Shown piece after piece: positions 17,427 to 24,982 of a stretch of DNA of 64,000 nt. The stretch spans positions 3,844,001 through 3,908,000 of the forward strand of contig NZ_CP156674.1 of assembly GCF_039851965.1 (NCBI RefSeq). Reading direction: 5' to 3'. The stretch's first letter is position 1. Each line of letters starts with the position of its first letter. A program made the position numbers and the translations under genes. This stretch comes from Pseudalkalibacillus hwajinpoensis (lineage in GTDB: Bacteria; Bacillota; Bacilli; Bacillales; Guptibacillaceae). The notes beneath the pieces are model-generated. The model ran no database searches, was not told where the DNA came from, and worked only from the letters and a program-made list of their open reading frames with translations.

Positions 17427-17454
17427 TTGACAGAAGTCGCATTAATGGTATAAT
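17427..17454 (+). promoter_or_regulatory. Sigma-A promoter of the RimJ/L-type acetyltransferase gene
   Basis: TTGACA (17427-17432), a 16-bp spacer, and TATAAT (17449-17454) preceded by TGG, all consensus hexamers. The rest of the 259-bp gap (17228-17486) shows no gene. Confidence 0.75.
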
Positions 17455-17486
17455 TCTGACATCTTTGCAATTGGAGGACCTTTGCT

Positions 17487-18050
17487 ATGAAACCAATTCT
17501 AATTGATTTCCCAAACGAATTTATAACAGAACGTTTACATATTCGCCTGCCCAGACCGGATGACGGAAAAATTGTTTATGAATCAATCAAGTCGTCCTTA
17601 ACTGAACTTAAGGAATGGATGTCTTTTGCACGGACAGAGCAGACCATTGAAGACGTGGAGGCCAATATAAGAGAATCTCATGCTGCTTTCTTAAAAAGAG
17701 AGGATCTAAGATTATTATTGTTTCATAAAGAAACAGGAGAATTAATCGGTTCTTCTGGACTTCATCGAATTGATTGGGCTGTACGAAAATTTGAAATCGG
17801 TTACTGGATAGATTCCAGATTTTCTGGTAAAGGATATATGACTGAAGCAGTTAGAGGAATTACTGAATTTGCATTTAATGAGCTTGAAGCCAGAAGGGTA
17901 GAAATCCGATGTGATGTGAAGAATGTGCGGAGTAGAAAAATTGCGGAACGAGTAGATTATGATCTCGAAGGGATTCTACGAAATGAAAAGCTATCTATAG
18001 ATGGTGATGAAACTAGGGATACATGTGTTTACGCGACAATAAAGAACTGA
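17487..18050 (+). CDS. GNAT acetyltransferase, RimJ/RimL/YdaF type
   Basis: 187 residues. TERLHIRLPRPDDG at the N-terminus, the acetyl-CoA motif A region WIDSRFSGKGYMTEAV (about 111-126) with the R/QxxGxG/A variant RFSGKG, and ARRVEIRCDVKNVRSRKIAERV (about 138-156) match ribosomal-protein or spermidine-type N-acetyltransferases. GGAGG lies 8 nt before the ATG. In the usual GNAT pattern the residue after RK is often A-E-K-x-G-F; here AERVDYDL. The substrate is unknown. Confidence 0.88.
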   Translation: MKPILIDFPNEFITERLHIRLPRPDDGKIVYESIKSSLTELKEWMSFARTEQTIEDVEANIRESHAAFLKREDLRLLLFHKETGELIGSSGLHRIDWAVRKFEIGYWIDSRFSGKGYMTEAVRGITEFAFNELEARRVEIRCDVKNVRSRKIAERVDYDLEGILRNEKLSIDGDETRDTCVYATIKN

Positions 18051-18197
18051 ATCGGTCGTGCTTTTTGCAGTTTTAGAAGAGGGTAGTCTCTTCATAATAG
18101 TAAATCAACCCATTGTCTGTATGAAGAAGGAGAAAGTAGGGGGGATCAAGAAACTACCTAAAGTAAGAAACTATTAAGTAAGATGGAGGGGACCACG

Positions 18198-18629
18198 GTG
18201 ATTGAGCGAGCTAGTTTGGAAGAGAGAGAGTATATCTTATCGAATTCGATCCAGTCTGTTAATGAAGGAACAACGAATCCTGGTATCATTCGGGAAGAGA
18301 AAGCACTTGAGATTGTTTCATCTATTCTTGAGCGAGGAGGCTATCACCTTGTTTATCGAGATGGGAATGAGATTGCCGGGTGGGTGTTACTTGGAGAAAA
18401 TACCGATTATTTTACAGAAAATAAGCATGGTTTTATATATGATGTGTTCGTATTTCCTAAATTTCGCGGCAAGCGCTATTCTAAGAAGCTGGTTGAGGCT
18501 AGTATTCAGAATTTTAAGGAGCAGGGTTATGACGAGATTCGTTTGAATGTCTACTCCTCAAACTTTGCCAAGTATATTTATAAAGACATCGGTTTTAAGG
18601 AATTACAAACGATCATGGTTTATAAATAA
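18198..18629 (+). CDS. GNAT acetyltransferase
   Basis: 143 residues from GTG 18198. The in-frame ATG at 18183 lies on the ribosome site itself (GGAGGGG, 18185-18191), so GTG 7 nt downstream is the better start. The core is YDVFVFPKFRGKRYSKKLVEA (motif A, RGKRYS) followed by IRLNVYSSNFAKYIYKDIGF. The substrate is unknown. It is close to but not overlapping the preceding acetyltransferase, and the 147-bp gap shows no terminator. Confidence 0.82.
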   Translation: MIERASLEEREYILSNSIQSVNEGTTNPGIIREEKALEIVSSILERGGYHLVYRDGNEIAGWVLLGENTDYFTENKHGFIYDVFVFPKFRGKRYSKKLVEASIQNFKEQGYDEIRLNVYSSNFAKYIYKDIGFKELQTIMVYK

Positions 18630-18756
18630 ACTCTATTAGTCTCTTTATTAAGAAATCAAGCACGTCTTTAGGGTGTTTCTTTTCATTTATTAAAAGAATG
18701 TGAAAAGGAACTCATAATCAATCATTTTACCTAGGGAACTTGCTACACTACATTTG

Positions 18757-18831
18757 CAGGAACTTCCCCGGTTCCTGCCCCCCTTAAAATATAAAGTGTG
18801 AGCCCCATGCATTTCCCGGCATGGGGCTTTT
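18757..18831 (+). terminator. Hairpin plus terminator with no adjacent gene end
   Basis: A 7-bp hairpin CAGGAAC-N7-GTTCCTG (18757-18777) is followed at 18801-18828 by AGCCCCATGC-N8-GCATGGGGCT and a short T tract (TTTT). The nearest upstream gene ends at 18629, so this could close a long 3' UTR or a small RNA. The 18630-18756 part contains no ORF I can support. Confidence 0.6.
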
Positions 18832-18898
18832 CCTGTCTAAATGAATTCGGACGATTATCATACTTAACTAATAATATGACAAGAAAAGAGGGAGAATA

Positions 18899-19369
18899 GT
18901 GGATTACCGATTTGCTTTATTGGATGAGGAAGAGGTAGAGAGAATAATTTCATGGAAATATGATGGCATCTACTCATTTTACGATATGGAAGCGGATGAT
19001 GAAGATCTTCAGGAATTTCGAGAGAACGCAGCTAATAACAAAAACTATTGGGGTGTATATGAGGCTAACATCCTTATCGGTTTTTTTACATTTATAGAAG
19101 GTTCCAAAGGCACGGTGGAAATCGGACTTGGTTTAAGTCCACAACAAGTTGGGATTGGGAAAGGATACGACTTTCTTCACGCCGGCTTGCAAAAAGCACA
19201 TGAGTTATACCGCCCTACAACGCTAGAAATGGCTGTAGCAGAATTTAACCAGAGGGCAATTAACGTGTATCTAAAAGCGGGTTTTGCCATTACTCATTCG
19301 TTTATCCAGCGGACTAATGGAGGAGAATATACCTTCATTCGAATGAGAAAAGACTCGGGCTTAATCTAG
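18899..19369 (+). CDS. GNAT acetyltransferase
   Basis: 156 residues. It starts at GTG 18899, 6 nt after GAGGGAG. The acetyl-CoA site reads LGLSPQQVGIGKGYDFLHAGL (Q-x2-G-x-G-K/Y), followed by LEMAVAEFNQRAINVYLKAGF, the classic N-x-R/A-A-x-x-x-Y-x-K-x-G-F block. The N-terminal WKYDGIYSFYDME is common in YobR-like members. The substrate is unknown. It is followed by a riboswitch that belongs to the next gene. Confidence 0.88.
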   Translation: MDYRFALLDEEEVERIISWKYDGIYSFYDMEADDEDLQEFRENAANNKNYWGVYEANILIGFFTFIEGSKGTVEIGLGLSPQQVGIGKGYDFLHAGLQKAHELYRPTTLEMAVAEFNQRAINVYLKAGFAITHSFIQRTNGGEYTFIRMRKDSGLI

Positions 19370-19440
19370 GGCAAATGAAAATGGATATTGCAAATCGCAT
19401 CGCTTACCGTTAGAATTATAAACAATTCTAAATATTTAAT

Positions 19441-19534
19441 CCTTATCAAGAGTGGCAGAGGGACTGGCCCGATGACTCCCGGCAACCTTATTAAAGGTGC
19501 TAATTCCAGCAGAGTGATGCTCTGAAAGATAAGG
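19441..19534 (+). ncRNA. SAM-I (S-box) riboswitch aptamer
   Basis: P1 is CCTTATC (19441-19447) pairing with GATAAGG (19528-19534). Between them are the invariant S-box blocks AGAGTGGCAGAGGGACTGGCCC, split here as AGAGTGGCAGAGGG and ACTGGCCC, then GATGACTCCCGGCAACC, AAGGTGCTAATTCC and GCTCTGAAAGATAAG. The element is complete. Binding of S-adenosylmethionine should stabilise the aptamer and allow the downstream terminator, turning off the molybdoenzyme gene at 19621. Confidence 0.97.
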
Positions 19535-19554
19535 AGGAGCCTGTCATCTATCAA

Positions 19555-19587
19555 AAGACTCTTCCTCACCCAGGGGAGAGTTTTTTT
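19555..19587 (+). terminator. Riboswitch expression-platform terminator
   Basis: ACTCTTCC pairs with GGGGAGAGT, followed by seven T residues. It lies between the SAM-I aptamer and the start of the molybdoenzyme gene, as in transcription-attenuating S-boxes. Confidence 0.85.
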
Positions 19588-19620
19588 GTATCATTAAGTT
19601 ACTGGAGAGGTGTGTTTCTC

Positions 19621-20283
19621 GTGAAAAAAGCTGATCGTATTCGTAAAATGAAGGTTCCAGATGCAAGTGAAAAGTATGGTGATCGTTTGCCCCCGGGTCA
19701 GGTGCTTACCGAAAGATTTCCTATTCTACATGAAGGCGAGGTCCCTCAGTATGATTTATCTTCATGGGATTTGGCTATTTTTGGTGAAGTAGAAAAATCC
19801 TCTAGACTTACTTATGAGAAAATATTAGCTCTACCGCAGAAACAGATCACATGTGATATCCACTGTGTAACAAGGTGGTCTCGGTTCGATAATACCTTTG
19901 AAGGAGTATTATTCAAAGATCTGATAAGAGAACTGGGCATTGTTCCAAAGAGTGAACACATAATGCTTCATGGTGACCACGACTACACAACAAATATTCA
20001 CATTTCAGATGTTATGGGAGATGATGTGATTCTTGCCCATTCAATAGATGGAAAGAAATTAACTGAAAAGCATGGGTGGCCATTAAGACTTATTGTTCCT
20101 CACCTTTATTTCTGGAAAAGTATTAAATGGATCAGGGGGATTGAATTTATTAAGGAAGATAAACCTGGTTTCTGGGAACAGAACGGTTTTCACAATCATG
20201 CAGACCCGTTTGTTGAGGAAAGGTTCTCAGGGGAAGATTTAGACTTACCTGAGGATGAATGGGAGAAGAAGGAATTCGACTGA
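19621..20283 (+). CDS. Molybdopterin-dependent oxidoreductase, sulfite oxidase/MsrP family (YuiH-like)
   Basis: 220 residues from GTG 19621; GGAGAGG ends 10 nt before it, while GTG 19612 is too close. The domain is the sulfite-oxidase molybdenum cofactor fold. Cys82 in CDIHCVTRWSRFDN is the expected molybdenum ligand, followed by FEGVLFKDLI, HEKHG-type contact LTEKHGWPLRLIVPHLYFWKS and WIRGIEF. There is no signal peptide, heme domain or dimerisation domain. YuiH of B. subtilis is the closest named relative; MsrP (YedY) of the same family reduces methionine sulfoxide. Control by a SAM riboswitch points to a sulfur-amino-acid role, which is inference. Confidence 0.9.
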   Translation: MKKADRIRKMKVPDASEKYGDRLPPGQVLTERFPILHEGEVPQYDLSSWDLAIFGEVEKSSRLTYEKILALPQKQITCDIHCVTRWSRFDNTFEGVLFKDLIRELGIVPKSEHIMLHGDHDYTTNIHISDVMGDDVILAHSIDGKKLTEKHGWPLRLIVPHLYFWKSIKWIRGIEFIKEDKPGFWEQNGFHNHADPFVEERFSGEDLDLPEDEWEKKEFD

Positions 20284-20290
20284 ATACCAG

Positions 20291-21009
20291 ATGAAACATA
20301 TAACGGTCATTAAGAAAAGGAAGAAGCTGATTAGTCTGAAGAAAAACGTTATTTCATTATTCGTTCTAATAACGATCAGTTTACTAGTGTTCTTCCTCCC
20401 GGATGCAAGAGAGGTGGCTAAGACCCTCCTTAACGAACGCACTGTTGAGGCCTGACAGAAAGCATTCGTAAACTAGGGTTCTACGGGATAATGATTTCTA
20501 TTTCCTTAATGATTTTACATAGTGTTGTTTTTATTCCTTCAGAAATTATCTTATTTGCCAATGTCACTCTCTATGGATTGTGGTTAGGGACGTTATATAC
20601 ATGGATCGGGGCAATGCTTGGAGCTTATCTCTCTTTTTATCTTTCTAAATTCCTTGGAAGAACGTTTGCTGTTAAGATGATTTCCGCTCAGAGAATTGCT
20701 CGCTTTGATGAGTGGTTCCAACAAAAAGGGGTAAGAGGATTGTTCTATATGCGATTAATCCCTGTTTTTTCCTTTAATCTCCTTAATTATGGAGCAGGAT
20801 TAACTAAAATATCGTTCTGGCAATTTACATGGACAACGGGGGTTGGAATCCTGCCGCCTTCATTGTTGATGGCATGGCTATATCAGCATGCGATGAACAG
20901 CTTCTTGGGAATTGTGTTATTAAGTTTCTTTGTTGCACTATTGATGATAGGATCCTATTCTCTAAAGAAAAGGCAAAATGATAAAACTTTTTATAAAGAA
21001 AAGTCGTAG
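20291..21009 (+). pseudogene. VTT-domain (TVP38/TMEM64, DedA-like) membrane protein, frameshifted
   Basis: The first part (ATG 20291) encodes a basic N-terminus and one membrane helix and stops at about 20455 after LLNERTVEA. One frame over, the sequence continues LTESIRKLGFYGIMISISL into the VTT core: PSEIILFANVTLYGLWLG, GAMLGAYLSFYLSKFLGR and FYMRLIPVFSFNLLNYGAGLT. Restoring one base within GAGGCCTGACA rejoins the two parts. A short form starting inside the core (about 20491) might still be translated, but lacks the first helix. VTT proteins include lipid scramblases. The gene starts 8 nt after the molybdoenzyme gene. Confidence 0.8.
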
Positions 21010-21050
21010 CCATGAAAGCCATAGTAGCAACGGTTTTCATGGTTGTTTTT
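21008..21050 (+). terminator. Terminator after the VTT gene
   Basis: CCATGAAAGCC pairs with GGTTTTCATGG across an 11-base loop, followed by TTGTTTTT. Confidence 0.75.
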
Positions 21051-21138
21051 GGCTGTAGAAAAGAAAATCTAAAAAAGAATGATCCAAACTAATCTTCTCT
21101 CCGTTAGCTAAGTGTAAAAAAAATTAAGGGGAGTGGAT

Positions 21139-22077
21139 TTGAAAATGAGAACGGAAAAGAATATGAAGAAGAAAGTAATTGACTGGAAAAAAGGACTTCT
21201 AATTGTACCGATTAGCTTTTCACTACTAATTCCTACATCAGGCGCATTTGCTCATAATGGGGAAAACCACATGGACAAACCTACAGTGGAAACGCCAGCT
21301 GCTGACCTTCGAGCTGATCTTGGTCAACTACTAAGTGAGCATGCTTATCTTGCAGTTGAAACAATGAGAAAAGGTGCTGAAGGTTCTGCTGACTTTGAAG
21401 CTTCTGCAGGAGCATTAAGTGCGAACACGGAAGATTTAACAGCAGCAATCACTTCAGTTTACGGCGAGGAAGCCGGAGCTGAATTTAATGAAATCTGGAG
21501 TAACCACATTGGCTTCTTCGTGGATTACGTGAAAGCAACTGGTAATGAAGACGAAGATGCAAAGCAAAAAGCACTTGAGAATTTAGAAGGTTACAAGAGT
21601 GATTTCTCCATGTTCCTTGAGAACGCAACGGGTGAACGTCTAGAAGCAGAAAATCTTTCAGAAGGATTACAGGCTCACATCAATCAGTTAATTGGTGCTT
21701 TTGATAGCTATGTTGCAGGTGACTACGAAAAGGCTTACGAGCATGAACGTGAAGCAATTGCCCACATGCATATGGTTGCTAAAGGATTCTCAAGCGCGAT
21801 TACAGATCAATTTCCTGATAAATTTGAAAACACTAACGCAGTGACACCAGCATCTGATCTTCGTGCTACACTTGGTCATCTTCTATCAGAACACGCTGGA
21901 CTTGCAATGATGACGATGCAGAATGGTATTGATGGATCAGAAGACTTTGATGCATCTGCAGCAGCTTTAAGTGAAAACACAGATGATCTTGCAGCAGCAC
22001 TTACTTCTGTATATGGTGAAGAAGCTGGTAAGCAATTTAAAGAAATGTGGTCAGGTCAATCGAGGGCTGGCAGGTGA
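21139..22077 (+). pseudogene. Secreted tandem helical-repeat protein, truncated in its second repeat
   Basis: A signal peptide (VIDWKKGLLIVPISFSLLIP, cleaved near AFA-H) is followed by two copies of a helical domain. Repeat 1 (about residues 50-225) starts DLRADLGQLLSEHAYLAVETM; repeat 2 starts DLRATLGHLLSEHAGLAMMTM, with SVYGEEAG in both. Repeat 2 ends abruptly after KEMWSG, where repeat 1 continues with NHIGFFVDYVKA. Beyond that point (about 22055) the DNA belongs to an ABC permease. A deletion therefore removed the 3' end. Many His, Glu and Met residues suggest a metal-binding helix bundle, but I do not recognise the function. Start is TTG 21139 or ATG 21145 after AGGGGAG. Confidence 0.78.
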
Positions 22078-22716
22078 TTTTTCGAGATCCTTCACTATTT
22101 GAAGCCTTACTAACGACAATTAAATTAGCTGTTATGGTCGTCGTACTGAATTTAGTACTGGCCATTCCTGCTGCTAAAGCCCTTTCGTTGTACTCTTTTA
22201 GGGGAAAGATTACTTGAAGCTTTATTGCTTTCCCCAATTTTAATACCTGGTATACTTCTTGCAATGGGGCTCCAATTCACGTTAATAAAAGCAGGATTGG
22301 GAGATCGGTTGACAGGGGTTCTTCTCGTTCACCTTATTCCTACTTTACCGTATGCGATTCGAGTGATGAGAGCAGGTTATGAACGACTAGGTACTGGATT
22401 AGAGGAACAGGCAGCCGTACTAGGTGCTACACCGTTTATTCGTTTTCTAACGGTTTCACTTCCTCTCCTGTTACCAAGTATCAGAAGTTTAATGTTACTT
22501 ACATTTGTAATTTCACTTGGGCAATATGCGCTAACCGCTATTATTGGTGGTGGAGCTGTGAGTACTTTGCCACTTCTGTATTATCCCTATTTCTCAAGTT
22601 CGAATGAATCAGTTATCGCAGGTTTTTCTATTATATTTGCTATGCTACCGCTCCTTTTTATTGGGAGTGTAGAAATCGTACTGAGGCTGGTAATTCGAAC
22701 AGTTAATCGGGTTTGA
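22056..22716 (+). pseudogene. ABC transporter permease, YnjC-like, 5' deleted and frameshifted
   Basis: The left part reads SIEGWQVIFRDPSLFEALLTT and LVLAIPAAKALSLYSFRGK, then hits TGA near 22218. Shifting frame gives ERLLEALLLSPILIPGILLA, then the binding-protein-dependent permease EAA loop GLEEQAAVLGATPFIRFLTVSLPLL and a normal C-terminus at 22716. The N-terminal half of a permease (YnjC and ThiP types are twice this size) is missing because the deletion joined the gene to the helical-repeat gene. It is followed 13 nt later by its ATPase. An intact copy elsewhere cannot be excluded. Confidence 0.83.
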
Positions 22717-22729
22717 AAGGAAGATCAAT

Positions 22730-23719
22730 TTGAAAAACCAGCTTATAATGTGCAGAAACCTTACCAAAAAATATGGAAGTTCTTCCATACTTAACAATGT
22801 GTCCTTTAATCTTGAAAAAGGTGAGCATTTTACAATAGTAGGCCCGTCAGGCTGTGGTAAAACAACGTTATTACGCTGTCTTGCCGGCCTGGAAACGCTC
22901 GATCGTGGCGAAGTCGATTTAAACGGAAAGTCTATAATTACTTTGAAGCCAGAAGAGCGTCCTGTTGTCCTGATGTTCCAGGATGCATTGTTATTCCCTC
23001 ATTTAACCGTGATTGAAAATGTGACATACGGATTGAAGCGTCGAAGGATAGCAAGAAAAAAGCGGCGAGAGATAGCAGAAGAAATGCTTGAGAAAGTAAA
23101 ACTTTCGAAATGGATAGACACCTACCCTCATGAATTATCAGGAGGTCAGAAACAGCGTATTTCTTTGGCTCGAGCCCTTGTGCTGAAGCCTGATCTTCTT
23201 CTTCTTGATGAACCATTCAGTTCCCTTGATGCGGCTCTTAGAGAATCTCTTAGAGGGGAAGTAAGGGAATTGTTAAGGAAAGAGAACATCTCTTCATTAT
23301 TTATTACTCATGATCGAGACGAAGCAATTGAAATGGCCGATCGTCTTGCTGTCATGGATCATGGGAGGTTAATTCAAGTGGGTGATCCATATAGTGTGGT
23401 CACTCAACCAACCTCAATGGAAAGTGCGAAGATCATCGGCGAAGGTATGGCTCTGAGTGAAGGGTTTATTCCTCTTAACAGTCTTACCGCAGTTCTCTAT
23501 CATCAAATTACTAGTGACCCGACCATGGTTACTATCTTCGGCAAAGTAACCGCTGTTACAGTAAAAAACAATATTCCATGCTATCGGGTCACCTGGGAGC
23601 ACGGCACGATATTAGCGAAGTCGAAAAATCAACTGGCGTCTGGTCAGGATGTTTATCTCACTGCACCGAAACGCTCAGTTAAAAGGTATGAGACAGACCA
23701 CCGGAGAAAGAATCAATGA
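22730..23719 (+). CDS. ABC transporter ATP-binding protein, YnjD/PotA-like
   Basis: 329 residues. Walker A GPSGCGKTT (about 39-47), Q-loop FQDALLFPHLT, signature LSGGQKQR, Walker B LLLLDEP and H-loop THDRDEA are all present. The roughly 90-residue C-terminal extension has a TOBE-like regulatory domain, as in PotA, FbpC and CysA importers. It starts at TTG 22730 after AAAGGAAG and belongs to the broken permease upstream. No substrate-binding protein is present, probably lost in the same deletion. The ATPase overlaps the next gene by four bases. Confidence 0.88.
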   Translation: MKNQLIMCRNLTKKYGSSSILNNVSFNLEKGEHFTIVGPSGCGKTTLLRCLAGLETLDRGEVDLNGKSIITLKPEERPVVLMFQDALLFPHLTVIENVTYGLKRRRIARKKRREIAEEMLEKVKLSKWIDTYPHELSGGQKQRISLARALVLKPDLLLLDEPFSSLDAALRESLRGEVRELLRKENISSLFITHDRDEAIEMADRLAVMDHGRLIQVGDPYSVVTQPTSMESAKIIGEGMALSEGFIPLNSLTAVLYHQITSDPTMVTIFGKVTAVTVKNNIPCYRVTWEHGTILAKSKNQLASGQDVYLTAPKRSVKRYETDHRRKNQ

Positions 23720-24369
23720 CAAAAAGAACATTTTTTAAAGGCCTATCCATAACCTTACTTGTTCTTGCTATATATGTACTGAATCAAAATGTCTTTGAGT
23801 TTCGACCATCCTCTCTTCGTGACTGGATCGGGTCGTTTGGCTTTTATGCACCGCTGGTATTCTTAATTATTTGTATCGCTAGACCATTTGTACTCTTTCC
23901 AACATCCATTTTATCCATAACAGGCGGATTGGTATTTGGTCCTTATCTTGGAACATTATTAGCCGTGATAGGTGGTTCTACCGGAGCACTCCTATTCTTT
24001 GCTCTCGCGAGGAAGCTCGGATTAAACATTCTACCGAAATCCTGGCGTGAGCGTGGGGAAAGTCTTGAACAACGACTTACGGAGAAAGGTTTTTCCTACG
24101 TTTTGCTTTTACGCTTAGTGCCTTTTCTCCACTTTGATTTAGTTAGTTATGTTTGTGGCGTTTCGAACGTAAACAGACGGAAATACTACATGGCAACATT
24201 AATCGGGATGCTTCCAGGTGCACTTGCGTTAAATTTTCTCGGCGCAAGCTTTCTATCAAACAACATTTCTTCTATCATCATTGCAGCTGCAGTCTTACTA
24301 TTACTCTTGATTATCAGCTTATATATTCGAAGAAAAGCATTTGGATCCTCGATTGAAGAGGAGCTCTAA
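23716..24369 (+). CDS. VTT-domain (TVP38/TMEM64 family) membrane protein
   Basis: 217 residues with about six hydrophobic segments. The VTT core contains FPTSILSITGGLVFGPYLGTLLAVIGGSTGALLFF and LRLVPFLHFDLVSYVCGVSNV, including the conserved G-x-x-x-G stretches and R-x-x-P. The E. coli relatives YdjX and YdjZ lie beside ynjABCDEF. Family members are linked to lipid scrambling or membrane integrity. The ATG overlaps the ATPase stop (ATGA). It is intact, unlike the first VTT gene at 20.3 kb. Confidence 0.88.
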   Translation: MTKRTFFKGLSITLLVLAIYVLNQNVFEFRPSSLRDWIGSFGFYAPLVFLIICIARPFVLFPTSILSITGGLVFGPYLGTLLAVIGGSTGALLFFALARKLGLNILPKSWRERGESLEQRLTEKGFSYVLLLRLVPFLHFDLVSYVCGVSNVNRRKYYMATLIGMLPGALALNFLGASFLSNNISSIIIAAAVLLLLLIISLYIRRKAFGSSIEEEL

Positions 24370-24389
24370 TAAGAAAGGATGGTGCTGTC

Positions 24390-24971
24390 TTGCTCGATAC
24401 TCACGCACGAAAATATGTACAGCCCATCATGAACCGTACAGCTGACTGGCTGCTAAGCATAGGTTTAAGTGCCAATCAAGTTACCGTGATGTCGTTTATT
24501 ATTGGGGTGTCATCAGGGCTTTTTATTTATTTTGATCAGTTCATTTGGGCAGTCTTTGTTCTCTGGCTTTCAGGCTATCTGGATGCAGTCGATGGGACGA
24601 TGGCTCGAAAAACAAAACCCTCGGCATTTGGAACGGTAATGGATGTAAGTTTCGATCGAGTGGTTGAAATCAGCACTATCCTTGGACTTGCGTTTCGTTT
24701 CCCGGGTTCTATTTGGGCACTATTACTATTAAGCACGTCAATTATTTTTGCAATGACCATCTTCCTGACAGTTGGTGCAGTTTCTGAAAAGAAAGGTGTT
24801 AAATCTTTTTATTACCAGGCAGGAGCTGCAGAACGTACAGAAGGGTTTATCCTGTTTACAGTAATGATTCTTTTTCATGACGTATTAACAATTTTGACGC
24901 TAGTATTCGTAGTAATTGAATTATTTACAGCCTTTCAAAGACTTACTGAAGCAAAAAGGATACTGGGATAG
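24390..24971 (+). CDS. CDP-alcohol phosphatidyltransferase, YnjF-like
   Basis: 193 residues, six membrane helices. The catalytic motif D-x2-DG-x2-AR-x7-G-x3-D-x3-D is readable in LDAVDGTMARKT and FGTVMDVSFDRVVE (about 64-86), so the active site is intact. Family members transfer an alcohol (serine, glycerol phosphate, inositol phosphate) onto CDP-diacylglycerol. The acceptor is unknown. GAAERTEGFILF in the last third is a YnjF-type motif. It starts at TTG 24390, 10 nt after AAAGGA, and lies between a VTT protein and the MerA-like pseudogene. Confidence 0.88.
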   Translation: MLDTHARKYVQPIMNRTADWLLSIGLSANQVTVMSFIIGVSSGLFIYFDQFIWAVFVLWLSGYLDAVDGTMARKTKPSAFGTVMDVSFDRVVEISTILGLAFRFPGSIWALLLLSTSIIFAMTIFLTVGAVSEKKGVKSFYYQAGAAERTEGFILFTVMILFHDVLTILTLVFVVIELFTAFQRLTEAKRILG

Positions 24972-24982
24972 AAGAGCGGGAA

